From Bradyrhizobium icense (GTDB lineage Bacteria; Pseudomonadota; Alphaproteobacteria; Rhizobiales; Xanthobacteraceae), in contig NZ_CP016428.1 in NCBI RefSeq assembly GCF_001693385.1, positions 7,988,001 through 8,052,000 of the forward strand: a DNA stretch of 64,000 nt, read 5' to 3'. The notes beneath the pieces are model-generated. The model was not told the DNA's origin. It made no database searches and was given only the letters and a program-made list of their open reading frames with translations. Made by a program: the position numbers and the translations under genes. This document shows, piece after piece, positions 46,238 to 54,361 of the stretch; the first letter of the stretch is position 1; every line of letters begins with the position of its first letter.

Positions 46238-47851
46238 TCAGTTGTGCCCTGTGGCGCGCGACAGCGCGGCGTCGAGCGCCTCGCGGGTCGGCTGCCGGAA
46301 GCGCGCTGCGACGTAGCCGTCGGGACGCAGCAGATAGGCCGTGCCGGGCTCGGCGTCGTAACGTGTAGCGGCAAGACCTGCAGAATCGGCCAGGCCGTCT
46401 TTGCCGCCAATCCGGATCGTGCCGATTTCCTCGGGCAGCTCCGGCGCAGCACCGTTGCTAAACTCCAGCAGCGTGAACCCCGTTCCCGCCCCAATGAAAG
46501 CATCGGTGAGATACATCGGTTCGCCGCCAGCACCCGCTACGGGCGCATCCGGCATCGAGGCGCCGGGACGCGGCCCGCCGCGCCAGGAATCGCCATCGGC
46601 GGTCGAGAGCGGCGTTTCGTAGATCGAAGGAGTCGAGAGACGACCCGCATTCACCATGCGCTTGCCGAACTCGGTTTCCCTGGCGAGCGACAGCACCGCC
46701 TTGCGCAGCCGCGCCTCCTGATGGGAGTTGGGCGCCATGAAGTCGGTCGAGCGGGTGGACTCGCGGATGTTCTCGTCGGCGGCCACACTGCGCTCGATGT
46801 GGTAGCTCTCGAGCAGCGCCTCGGGCGAGGTTCCCCGCAGCACACGATCGAGCTTCCACGCCAGGTTCTCGGCGTCCTCGAGCCCCGAATTGGCGCCGCG
46901 GGCGCCGAATGGCGACACCTGATGCGCGGCATCGCCGGCAAAGATCACTCGGCCATGGATGAACTTGTTCATCCGGCGGCACTGAAACTTGTACAGCGAG
47001 ATCCATTCGAAATCGAACTTGTCGTGCCCGAGCATGCGCGCGATGCGCGGCCGCACATTCTCCGGCAGCTTTTCCACCGCCGGATCGGCAAAACGATTGA
47101 GCTGGAGGTCGATCCGCCAGATATCGTCGGGCTGCTTGTGCAGAAGCGCGGAGCGTCCGGCGTGGAATGGCGGGTCGAACCAGAACCAGCGCTCGGTCGG
47201 AAACGCCGCGGTCATCTTGACGTCGGCGATCAGGAACTGGTCCTCGAACACCTGGCCCGCAAACTCCGCTCCCACCATCTGGCGTAGCGAGGATCGGGCG
47301 CCATCGCAGGCGATCACGTATTGCGCAGCCAACCGATAGGGACCTTCCGGCGTCTGGATCGACAGCACCACGTGGTCGTTGTGCGGCTCGAGCCCCGTCA
47401 CCTTGTTGCGCCAGCGCAGGTCGATGGCAGGCAGCTCCTCGACGCGATCGACCAGATAGGCCTCGGCATAGAATTGCTGCAGGTTGATGAAGGCCGGCCG
47501 CTTGTGGCCCTCCTCCGGCAGCAGGTTGAACTGGTAGAGCTGGGATTCGCCGTGAAAAATCTTGCCGACGCTCCACACCACGCCCTTGTCGACCATGCGC
47601 TGGCCGATGCCGAGCCGGTCCCAGAATTCGAGCGAACGTTTGGAAAAGCAGATCGCCCGCGAGCCCTCGCCGATCCGGTCGGCGTCGTCGAGCAGCACGA
47701 CGGATTGCCCGCGCTGCGCCAGGTCGATCGCCAGCGACAGTCCCACCGGGCCCGCGCCGACCACGACGGCCGCATGTTCGGCAACGTTCGCGCCCGCCCG
47801 ATCCTGATCGGGATGGCGACGATAGCCGAATTGGGTTTTAGTCAGCGCCAT
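46238..47851 (-). CDS. FAD-dependent aromatic monooxygenase (MhpA/PHBH-like)
   Basis: Class A flavoprotein hydroxylase of 537 residues. The FAD fold starts with AAVVVGAGPVGLSLAIDLAQRG (about 28-49), the second motif is IACDGARSSLRQMVG, and the third GDAAHQVSPFGARGANSGLEDAENLAWKL. A thioredoxin-like C-terminal domain (about 430-537) is typical of MhpA-like enzymes. It uses NAD(P)H and O2 to hydroxylate a phenolic ring. Being first gene of the operon with hmgA and fahA, it may convert 3- or 2-hydroxyphenylacetate-like compounds to homogentisate. It is divergent from a marR gene. Confidence 0.87.
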   Translation of the reverse strand: MALTKTQFGYRRHPDQDRAGANVAEHAAVVVGAGPVGLSLAIDLAQRGQSVVLLDDADRIGEGSRAICFSKRSLEFWDRLGIGQRMVDKGVVWSVGKIFHGESQLYQFNLLPEEGHKRPAFINLQQFYAEAYLVDRVEELPAIDLRWRNKVTGLEPHNDHVVLSIQTPEGPYRLAAQYVIACDGARSSLRQMVGAEFAGQVFEDQFLIADVKMTAAFPTERWFWFDPPFHAGRSALLHKQPDDIWRIDLQLNRFADPAVEKLPENVRPRIARMLGHDKFDFEWISLYKFQCRRMNKFIHGRVIFAGDAAHQVSPFGARGANSGLEDAENLAWKLDRVLRGTSPEALLESYHIERSVAADENIRESTRSTDFMAPNSHQEARLRKAVLSLARETEFGKRMVNAGRLSTPSIYETPLSTADGDSWRGGPRPGASMPDAPVAGAGGEPMYLTDAFIGAGTGFTLLEFSNGAAPELPEEIGTIRIGGKDGLADSAGLAATRYDAEPGTAYLLRPDGYVAARFRQPTREALDAALSRATGHN

Positions 47852-47870
47852 GCGGGCTCAACCCCGTGAC

Positions 47871-47900
47871 TAGCCAAGGACCTGCGGTCCTGCTAATTAG
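47871..47900. promoter_or_regulatory. Candidate MarR operator
   Basis: The gap between the divergent monooxygenase and marR genes has AGGACC-TGC-GGTCCT (47877-47891) beside CTAATTAG (47893-47900), both perfect dyads. MarR proteins usually bind 14-20-bp dyads in such gaps. A related CTAATTAA occurs before the AMACR-type gene at 38785. Confidence 0.45.
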
Positions 47901-47974
47901 TCTCACCTGCAACTATCTTAACCCCCGGCCCGGGTCCGGCGCAACTCAAATCGAGGCGATCCTTGCCAAAAGCG

Positions 47975-48502
47975 ATGTCAGGCGAAATGGCTACCGGTCC
48001 GTGGGAAGAGAGCGCGCCGAAAAGAGCCGCACGGCTGGATCTCTTCAAGTTCGTGCCGTTCCGACTCAACCGGCTGGCGGCGGAAGTCAGTTCCGCGCTC
48101 TCGGCCGAATATGCGGTGCGCTACGGGCTCGACATTCCGGAATGGCGCGTGCTGGCGACGCTTGGCTTCCGCCACGATGCCTGCAGCGCGCAATACATCG
48201 CGCACTGCACCCGGACCCACAAATCCACCATCAGCCGCGCGGTCACCTCGCTGATGAAGCGCGAGATCATCGAGCGCGTCGAGAACGAGGAAGACCGCCG
48301 CGAATTCCGCCTGCAACTGACGCGCAAGGGCGTGGCGCTCTACGAGGAACTGATCCCACGGCTGCTGCGCAGGGAACAGGAGATTCTCTCCTGCCTGTCC
48401 GCGCAGGAGCGCAAGGATTTCGCGCGGCTGCTCGGCAAGATCGAAGACAGCCTCGACCTGGTGCAGACCAGCGAAGAGGCGGACGCGAAGCAAGCGTACT
48501 GA
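47975..48502 (+). CDS. MarR family regulator
   Basis: Winged-helix regulator of about 175 residues from the ATG at 47975; a TTG at 47963 with GAGG 6 bases upstream is an alternative. The DNA-binding core reads PEWRVLATLGFR, THKSTISRAVTSLMKREIIERVENEEDRREFRLQLTRKG, including the wing with the conserved D-x-R. It is divergent from the FAD monooxygenase operon and probably represses it until an aromatic acid binds, in the manner of HpaR or HcaR relatives. Confidence 0.88.
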   Translation: MSGEMATGPWEESAPKRAARLDLFKFVPFRLNRLAAEVSSALSAEYAVRYGLDIPEWRVLATLGFRHDACSAQYIAHCTRTHKSTISRAVTSLMKREIIERVENEEDRREFRLQLTRKGVALYEELIPRLLRREQEILSCLSAQERKDFARLLGKIEDSLDLVQTSEEADAKQAY

Positions 48503-48525
48503 CCGGTTGAGCGCGTTGCGCCGTA

Positions 48526-49011
48526 TCAGCGGTCGATCGGCGTGCCCGGCCCGAGATGATAGCGGCTTGAGAAGAACACCAGCGGAGCATTGTCGCAGTG
48601 ATCGCAGCTTGACACTTCGGCGATGAACAGCGTGTGGTCGTTGACGTCGATGGATTGCGTGACTTCACAGGCAAAGAAGGCCACGCAACCAGGCAATCTC
48701 GGCAGACCATGGACGAGCTCGTAACTGGGCTTCGTGCCGGCGCTCGGACGGCCGGAGAAATGCTTCGATAATCCCCGGCCGTCTTCGGGCAGCACGTTGA
48801 CGCAATAGCGGCGGCTTTCAGCGATCGCCCGGTGCATCCTTCCCGGCATGATCGAGACCAGCACGGTGGGCGGCGACAGGCTGACGGTGATAAAGCTGTT
48901 TACCGTCATGCCGCAGACATTCCGATGCTGGTCCAGCGTGGTCAGCACGGTGACGCCGGTGACGAAGCGCGATGCCGCCTCGCGAAACGCAGCGGGATTG
49001 GCGTGCTGCAT
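48526..49011 (-). CDS. Flavin reductase family protein (StyB/HpaC-like)
   Basis: NAD(P)H:flavin oxidoreductase of about 161 residues that would supply reduced flavin to the oxygenase. The ATG at 49011 (MQHANPAAFREAASRF) is at the end of the EthD gene; longer readings enter that gene in another frame. Fold marks: FVTGVTVLTT, GMTVNSFITVSLSPPTVLVSI, the flavin loop, and the C-terminal DHTLFIAEVSSCDH ...LVFFSSRYH. Last of three co-directional genes with the StyA-like oxygenase. Confidence 0.88.
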   Translation of the reverse strand: MQHANPAAFREAASRFVTGVTVLTTLDQHRNVCGMTVNSFITVSLSPPTVLVSIMPGRMHRAIAESRRYCVNVLPEDGRGLSKHFSGRPSAGTKPSYELVHGLPRLPGCVAFFACEVTQSIDVNDHTLFIAEVSSCDHCDNAPLVFFSSRYHLGPGTPIDR

Positions 49012-49012
49012 C

Positions 49013-49312
49013 CTACGCTCCGGTGGCGTAATGAAAGATCGTCGCGCCATCGGGCGAGTAATTGGACACGTCGGCCGCGACCTTCCGGCCGATGTCGGAC
49101 TGCAGCGCGGCGAGCATCGTGGCTGCATTGTCGAACCAAGCCTGAAAAATGCAGAATGGCGCAGTGTCAGGACCGAGCGCCTCCGGATAGGCGAAGGCGC
49201 AGGATTTCAGGCCCGGGAGCTGCTTCGCCAGCGGAACGTGCTTTGTCTCGTAGTAGGCCTTGAACCGGGCGGCATCGCTCGGCGCCGGATAGGTGACGGT
49301 CAGGCAGTGCAT
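49013..49312 (-). CDS. EthD family protein
   Basis: A 99-residue dimeric alpha/beta-barrel protein. The start MHCLTVTYPAPSDAARFKAYYETKHVPLAKQLPG shows the EthD pattern (YY-x-x-KH-x-P-L-A). GAGG lies upstream of the ATG. Family members help some oxidoreductases and P450 or flavin systems in unknown ways. It lies 10 bases after the oxygenase stop and 1 base before the reductase start, so all three proteins are probably made together. Confidence 0.85.
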   Translation of the reverse strand: MHCLTVTYPAPSDAARFKAYYETKHVPLAKQLPGLKSCAFAYPEALGPDTAPFCIFQAWFDNAATMLAALQSDIGRKVAADVSNYSPDGATIFHYATGA

Positions 49313-49322
49313 CGTTTCATCC

Positions 49323-50573
49323 TCACGCTGTTGCCCGTACGGGCTCAGCGGGCGCCGTGTGCCTGGTGATAAAGGCCTTGATCCGTTCCGGCGTCGAAAC
49401 GCGATCCCACTGTGCGTCCGGATAATTGAAGTTCTCGGTGAACGCGTCGGCGAGCGCCTGATTCTGGCTCATCGTGCCGATGAGCATGCCGAGCGCTTCT
49501 GATGGCGGCTGCAGCATCATGTTGGTCCAGCGAGCCGCGGCCAGCACCCGGTCCTGCCGCTTGAGGTCTACCTTTTCGCAGAAGCGCGCGTCGAGCACCT
49601 CGGCGTTCACGATCTCCTCACCGAGCACGAAGGCTGCATAGGAAGCGACATTGGCGCCCTGGCCCATCAGCGGATCTACCACGGAATGGACATCGCCGAG
49701 CGCGATCGCGCATTTGCCGCCGTCGAATTCAACGACGGTGTTGCGCACCGTCGGCACAATGCCACCCTGCAGGAGATCCTGCGGCTGCGCGAGGTCGAAC
49801 CGCGCGGTGTCGATCCGGTCGTAGGTGCTGGGATGGTGCTTCTCCAGCTTGTTGAGGATGACCTGCAGGAAATGCTTCGGGTTGTCGTCGTAGCTGAGCG
49901 TCGCCAACTCCTCCATGTCGCCGCCGGGCACGTTCTCCATCAACAGCGCATTGGCGACGCCGTTGAAAGTAACAGTCGGGATCACGATCATTTCGCCGTG
50001 CCCCGGAGAGACCGACAACGTCACGTTCATCGGATCGGGCTGCCGCACGCCGGTATAGAGACCCACGCAGAGGCGTCGTTGCGGCTGCGAGTACGGGCTG
50101 TGTTCCGGGCGGTAAGTGAAGAGCTGACCGAGCGGACCTTTGCCGGTTGCGACGACCAAAAGGTCGAAGCGATCGACCAGCGGGCGAATGTCGCGCTCCT
50201 CGATCCGCCGGTACTCGATCTTGCCGCCGCGGCGCGAAAAGTCGTCCATCAACATAGGCAGATAGATCCGGTAGTCGACGGCGCGGCTTGGTCTGGTGAA
50301 GTCGCCGCGGAAGCTCAATGGCTGCGGGAAATTGAAGAAGTGATCGTGATAGTAATACTGCAGCTTCGGATCGCTCCAGTGATTGACACCGAGAAAATCC
50401 TCGCGCGCGACCGTCACGTGATGATGGGCGACGGTATTGAGCAGCCGGATGTTGCGGTACTCCTCCGGAGCGCGGTCGGTGATCAGCGTGGCGTCCACGC
50501 CGTGCTTCTGCAGATAGAGGGCAAGATGCAACCCGGCGATCCCGGCCCCGACGATCCCGATGTGATGTGTCAC
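49323..50573 (-). CDS. StyA-like flavin-dependent monooxygenase (styrene/indole type)
   Basis: Oxygenase component of about 416 residues. GTG at 50573 is chosen because GGAGGAAA precedes it; it gives the compact start VTHHIGIVGAGIAGLHLALYL, an N-terminal FAD-binding fold. Further StyA marks are the missing NADH site, LVVATGKGPLGQLF, and the C-terminal ALGDVHSVVDPLMGQGANVASYAAFVLG. StyA-type enzymes epoxidise styrene or oxidise indole using FADH2 from a separate reductase, which is supplied here by the third gene of the cluster. Substrate unknown. Divergent from a lysR gene. Confidence 0.87.
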   Translation of the reverse strand: MTHHIGIVGAGIAGLHLALYLQKHGVDATLITDRAPEEYRNIRLLNTVAHHHVTVAREDFLGVNHWSDPKLQYYYHDHFFNFPQPLSFRGDFTRPSRAVDYRIYLPMLMDDFSRRGGKIEYRRIEERDIRPLVDRFDLLVVATGKGPLGQLFTYRPEHSPYSQPQRRLCVGLYTGVRQPDPMNVTLSVSPGHGEMIVIPTVTFNGVANALLMENVPGGDMEELATLSYDDNPKHFLQVILNKLEKHHPSTYDRIDTARFDLAQPQDLLQGGIVPTVRNTVVEFDGGKCAIALGDVHSVVDPLMGQGANVASYAAFVLGEEIVNAEVLDARFCEKVDLKRQDRVLAAARWTNMMLQPPSEALGMLIGTMSQNQALADAFTENFNYPDAQWDRVSTPERIKAFITRHTAPAEPVRATA

Positions 50574-50648
50574 GTCTTTCCTCCGTTGCGATCCGGCTTT
50601 GCGATTTTTGATTTTCACGGAGCGTAGCGTCCGGCTTGCCCGCGGGCT

Positions 50649-50678
50649 ACGGAATGAATAGGATATGATTTATTCCGT
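50649..50678. promoter_or_regulatory. Candidate LysR operator
   Basis: ACGGAATGAAT-N8-ATTTATTCCGT is an inverted repeat with 10 of 11 arm positions matched. A third GGAATGAA lies at 50682-50689, against the lysR start. The position, 14 bases before the lysR ATG and 76 before the oxygenase start, fits a LysR-type regulatory site. Confidence 0.6.
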
Positions 50679-50691
50679 GCTGGAATGAAAG

Positions 50692-51642
50692 ATGGACCGC
50701 ATCGACTGCCTGCGCGCCTTCGTGCGCGCTCTTGAGGGCGGCAGCTTCTCGGCCGCCGCAAAGGAGCTCGGCATTGGCCAGCCGGCCGTCAGCAAGCGGA
50801 TCACCGCTCTCGAGAGCGAGTTTGGGACGCAGCTGTTTACGCGCACCACGCGTAGGCTGCGGCCGACGCCGGAAGCGCGCCGCATCTACGATCTGGCCCG
50901 TCAGATGCTGGAAAATTTTGACATGGCGCGGGCGAGCCTCAACGAGGCTTCGCCGCGGCCGACCGGTACGCTGCGGGTGAGCGTGCCATCCTCGTTCGGC
51001 CGGCGCTACATGATGCCCGTCATCGCCGAGTATGTCAGGGACTATCCCGAGATCCGTGTCGACGTCAGATTCAGCGAACGGTTCGTCAATCTGGTGGAAG
51101 AAGGGGTCGAACTCGCAATCAGGATCGGGAACTTGCAGGCGAGCACACTCGTCGCGCGGCGGCTCGGCACGGTGCAGCGTCATCTGGTCGCTACCCCAAC
51201 CTATCTTCACGGCCGTCCCAAGCCGAGGACACCCGAGGATCTGAACGCGCATCAGTGCATTGTCTATTCGCGTCTCGCCGCTGCCCATGAATGGACTTTC
51301 GAATCCGAGCACGGTCGCCACGTCGTTTCGATCGACGGGCCGTTGCTGGTCGACGATGCGGATGCGATGGAGGAGGCGGTGCGGCATCATCTCGGGATCG
51401 CCATCCTGCCGGACTGGAATGCCGCCGACGGCATCCGCAGCGGGCAGCTCGAATATGTTCTTCCCGATTATTCGATTCCGGCGCTGCCGCTCCACGCAGT
51501 GTACCCGGAGGTGAACTGGATGTCGCCGCGCGCGCGAAGCTTTCTCGACCTCCTGGTCAAGCGGGCCGACCAGTTCAGCCCACAGCAGCGACGGCCGCCT
51601 TCCGGCGCAAAGATTTCCCGGGCGAGCCGACCTTCGAAATAG
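50692..51642 (+). CDS. LysR family regulator
   Basis: Transcription factor of 316 residues. The N-terminal winged helix (about 1-60) reads LRAFVRALEGGSFSAAAKEL, GQPAVSKRITALESEFG and LFTRTTRRLRPTPEA; the C-terminal periplasmic-binding-like effector domain starts near 90 (GTLRVSVPSSFGRRY). It belongs to the common CrgA-like LysR subgroup. Divergent from the oxygenase/EthD/reductase operon across a 118-base gap holding a clear dyad, so it is the probable activator of that operon. Confidence 0.88.
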   Translation: MDRIDCLRAFVRALEGGSFSAAAKELGIGQPAVSKRITALESEFGTQLFTRTTRRLRPTPEARRIYDLARQMLENFDMARASLNEASPRPTGTLRVSVPSSFGRRYMMPVIAEYVRDYPEIRVDVRFSERFVNLVEEGVELAIRIGNLQASTLVARRLGTVQRHLVATPTYLHGRPKPRTPEDLNAHQCIVYSRLAAAHEWTFESEHGRHVVSIDGPLLVDDADAMEEAVRHHLGIAILPDWNAADGIRSGQLEYVLPDYSIPALPLHAVYPEVNWMSPRARSFLDLLVKRADQFSPQQRRPPSGAKISRASRPSK

Positions 51643-51700
51643 CCGACGCTACGCGCGATCGATATGCTTCGCGATGAGGAGGAAATATTGTCCTCCGAGC

Positions 51701-52045
51701 TCACTTCACCGCCGTCACCACAATCTCCACGATGTGGGGCGGTTCGAGCTCGACGCCGATGCAGGCGCGCATGGGTGGGTTTTTGGTATCGACCCATTCG
51801 TCCCAGGCGCGGTTCATCTCGGCCTTGCGTTTCATGTCGGCGATATAGACGATTGCCGAAAGGATCTTGCTCTTGTCCGTGCCGCACAGCGCGAGGCTTT
51901 CGTCGATGCGGGCGAGCGCCTTTACGCTCTGCTCATACATCGACGGACTGACCGGGTCGGGAGCAACCGCCACGGTGAAAACAAGATCGTCGTGCGCGAC
52001 CGCACGGCTGCGCGTGGGTGTAAGCCCGGCAAAGCGAGTGATCAT
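51701..52045 (-). CDS. RidA/YjgF family protein
   Basis: A 114-residue homotrimeric-type protein. RidA marks include GLTPTRSRAVAHDDLVFTVAV, the central ALARIDESLALCGTDKSKILSAIVYIADM and the C-terminal PPMRACIGVELEPPHIVEIVVTAVK. The usual catalytic Arg of enamine deaminases is matched by PMRACIGV. Third gene of the MBL-dehydrogenase-ridA operon, starting 2 bases after the dehydrogenase stop; such RidA paralogues often serve in catabolic pathways. Confidence 0.85.
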   Translation of the reverse strand: MITRFAGLTPTRSRAVAHDDLVFTVAVAPDPVSPSMYEQSVKALARIDESLALCGTDKSKILSAIVYIADMKRKAEMNRAWDEWVDTKNPPMRACIGVELEPPHIVEIVVTAVK

Positions 52046-52047
52046 GG

Positions 52048-52956
52048 TTATCTCCGGTTGGCTTTAGGCTTCCCGCGAGCGTCAATATGCTTCGCGATAA
52101 CTGGGAAATAATTGTCTCCCGATCCGGCATCGATCGCTTCCTGCAGAATCGTGCCGACCAGTTCCGCGCCGCGGATGCTCAATCCGGCATCGGCAGCGAG
52201 CTCCAGCGCATAGGACAGATCCTTCAGCGCATATTCGGTCGAGAATGCGCGCTCTGGAAAATTTCCTGTGACGATAGCCTTCATGCCGTGATTGCGAAGC
52301 GCAAAACTATCTGCCGAGCCTTTTGAAAGCGTTTCGAGCAGTAGCTTCGGATCGACGCCATTGTGCCTGGCGATCGCGACGGCTTCGGCGAGCGCATTGA
52401 CGGTTTCGAACAGCACCATGTTGTTGAGAATCTTCGTGACCTGCCCGGCTCCGACGTCGCCACAATGGGTGACGTCGGTCGCAAAGTAGCGGATCAATGG
52501 CTCGATCTCGGCGTAAAGCGCCGGCGCTGCGCCAACCATCACGCTGAGCGTGCCGTCCTGCGCCGCCTGCCGCGTCCGCGCAATCGGCGCGTCCGCCCAG
52601 GCCGCGCCCTTGGCCTGCAACTGCCTGGCAAAGTCGCGGGTCTGGCTGACCGAGGACGTTCCGAGATCGACGACGACCTGCCCGCTGCGGATATTCTTCA
52701 GGATGCCGTCGCCCTCGAACACCGCACGCACATGTTTGGCGCTCGGCAGGCAGAGGAACAGCAAGTCGCTTTGCCTGAGCACATCGGCGACGGAGGTCGC
52801 TACCTCAGCGCCCTCGGCCTGCAGCCGCGCCAGCGGCTCCGGCGACAGATCGAACGCAAGCACGCGCTTGCCGCTTTTCTTCACGAGATTGCGGCAGATC
52901 GGCTCGCCCATCACGCCGAGGCCGATGAAGCCGATCGTGTTGTACGCTGGCATCAT
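52048..52956 (-). CDS. NAD(P)-dependent beta-hydroxyacid dehydrogenase (3-hydroxyisobutyrate DH family)
   Basis: Oxidoreductase of 302 residues. The N-terminal Rossmann motif is IGFIGLGVMGEPICRNLVK; the substrate-binding DLGTSSVSQTRDFA and the catalytic-Lys segment GAGQVTKILNNMVLF follow. Members oxidise 3-hydroxyisobutyrate, tartronate semialdehyde, glyoxylate or similar small acids. Middle gene of a three-gene operon. Substrate not predictable beyond the family. Confidence 0.88.
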   Translation of the reverse strand: MMPAYNTIGFIGLGVMGEPICRNLVKKSGKRVLAFDLSPEPLARLQAEGAEVATSVADVLRQSDLLFLCLPSAKHVRAVFEGDGILKNIRSGQVVVDLGTSSVSQTRDFARQLQAKGAAWADAPIARTRQAAQDGTLSVMVGAAPALYAEIEPLIRYFATDVTHCGDVGAGQVTKILNNMVLFETVNALAEAVAIARHNGVDPKLLLETLSKGSADSFALRNHGMKAIVTGNFPERAFSTEYALKDLSYALELAADAGLSIRGAELVGTILQEAIDAGSGDNYFPVIAKHIDARGKPKANRR

Positions 52957-52965
52957 AACCGTCCG

Positions 52966-53781
52966 CTATTTCGCGAAAGAACGCGACGGCGCCAAATGCA
53001 GCGCGAACGCATCGACCTTGTCGCTGGCGCGCGGATAGATCTCGCTCACGATCGGATCGTGGCCGGGAATGAAACGGTCGGGATGGCCGGCCAGCCGCTC
53101 GACTATTTCCCAGCCCTGCGCCATGTCGCCGACATTGTAGACGATCGGAAACGGGCTGCGCTTGTGCAGATTGGCATAGTAATGCGAAGCGTCCGACGCC
53201 AGCACGACCGGGCCGCGCGCAGTTTCGACGCGCACCACCTGCAACCCATCGGAATGGCCGCCGACGCGATGCACCGTTACGCCAGGTGCGACCTCGCCCT
53301 CGCCGGAATGAAAGGTGACGCGCTCGCCATAGACATGCCGCACCATGGTCGTGACGTGCTCGACCGAAAATGGATGCCGCAGCATGCCGTTGCACATGCA
53401 GCGCCCGGTCGCGTAGCTCATCTCGCGGTCCTGCAGATGAAACCGCGCGTTCGGGAAGCGATCGAGATTGCCGGCATGGTCATAGTGCAGATGGGTGACG
53501 ATCACGTCGCGGATCGTGTCGGCGGCAACGCCGAAATCCGCCAGAGCGTCGACCGGATTGAGCGTGAGCTTGCGCGAACGCGCTTTCGCTTCTTCGGCAT
53601 TGAAGCCGGTATCGACCAGGATATCGCGGCCGCCCCCTCGGATCAGCCAGACGAAGTAATCCAGATCCTGCGCCGTGGTTTCGTGCGGATCGGGGATCAG
53701 AAAATTCAAATGGGGGGTGCGGGGCGACATCGTCGCATAGCGCAGGGCGTAGATCTCGTAGACGTTTCCCATCGGTGTCAC
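52966..53781 (-). CDS. Metallo-beta-lactamase-fold lactonase-like hydrolase
   Basis: Hydrolase of about 271 residues with an intact two-metal site: His97, His99, Asp101 and His102 in THLHYDHAGN, then GGHSDGLQ, and a later VLASDASHYYAN and PGHDP. The overall layout resembles N-acyl-homoserine-lactone lactonases (AttM/AiiA type), but catabolic lactonases share it. GTG at 53781 or ATG at 53772 (MGNVYEIYALRY) may start it. First gene of the operon with the dehydrogenase and RidA, which favours a catabolic role over quorum quenching. Confidence 0.82.
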   Translation of the reverse strand: MTPMGNVYEIYALRYATMSPRTPHLNFLIPDPHETTAQDLDYFVWLIRGGGRDILVDTGFNAEEAKARSRKLTLNPVDALADFGVAADTIRDVIVTHLHYDHAGNLDRFPNARFHLQDREMSYATGRCMCNGMLRHPFSVEHVTTMVRHVYGERVTFHSGEGEVAPGVTVHRVGGHSDGLQVVRVETARGPVVLASDASHYYANLHKRSPFPIVYNVGDMAQGWEIVERLAGHPDRFIPGHDPIVSEIYPRASDKVDAFALHLAPSRSFAK

Positions 53782-54260
53782 TTTTCTTTTGTGCTGAACT
53801 TGGCCGATGGCAGCAGCAAGCCATTGTCATCCGCAAAGGTCAAACGCGATGCGCGAATGACGACCGCGTAGCATTGCGGAGCATTATGTGAGAGGAGTCA
53901 CATTAGCTGTCGTTCCCCCGACTTGTCCGCCGAAGCTCAACGAGAGAGGCGGAAAGCGGGTGACCCAGTATTCCAGAGCAGCAGCGATAGACCCGAGAGG
54001 CCGCGGGCGCACTGGATACCCCGCCGGAGCCCGTCATCGGGCTCGCCAAGGGCGAGACCCGGTGGCGGGGTATGACGGTCATATTGGGGCGCGCAGCCGG
54101 GTATGGCGATAGAGAGAGATAGGATTGTCAGCCTGATCGGGAACCGATTGCACCGGCCAGATCGCGCGCCGCTCGCGCCGCACGACGGACGCAATACTCC
54201 CCTCATCCACGCGGCGCGGTCGCGGTTAATTGTCGCAATTAGTGACGAGATCGCAAGCAG
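53782..54260. other. Gene-free region with a palindromic unit
   Basis: No gene recognised. The only structures seen are the repeat at 54011-54080 and, at the end, a good sigma-70-type promoter. The rest shows no coding character on either strand. Confidence 0.5.
54011..54080. repeat. Nested palindromic repeat
   Basis: ATACCCCGCC (54016-54025) pairs with GGCGGGGTAT (54064-54073); inside, GAGCCCG pairs with CGGGCTC (54027-54044) and CTCGCC with GGCGAG (54042-54056), the two inner hairpins being mutually exclusive at their edge. The ends ACTGGATACC and GGTATGACGG recall the REP-like units at 31720. Confidence 0.65.
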
Positions 54261-54289
54261 TTGACGGGATGTACGGGTGGTTTGATAAT
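54261..54289 (+). promoter_or_regulatory. Sigma-70-type promoter for the pseudo-caspase gene
   Basis: TTGACG (54261-54266), a 17-base spacer and GATAAT (54284-54289) match a housekeeping promoter. The predicted transcript start near 54296 leaves a leader of about 65 bases before the ATG at 54362. Confidence 0.6.
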
Positions 54290-54361
54290 GCCGAGTGCGT
54301 AGAGTAAGGTCGCCGCGGCGCAAGCTGGTATCGGCGCTATTTTGGCTGGATTGCCGTCAAT

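Noticed and set aside
52966..53781. Quorum-quenching AHL lactonase
   Set aside because: The fold and metal site fit, but the operon context is catabolic and many MBL hydrolases share these motifs, so only a lactonase-like label is kept.
52363..53871. 502-aa plus-strand open frame
   Set aside because: It crosses two well-supported minus-strand genes (dehydrogenase and MBL hydrolase) and has no recognisable domain.
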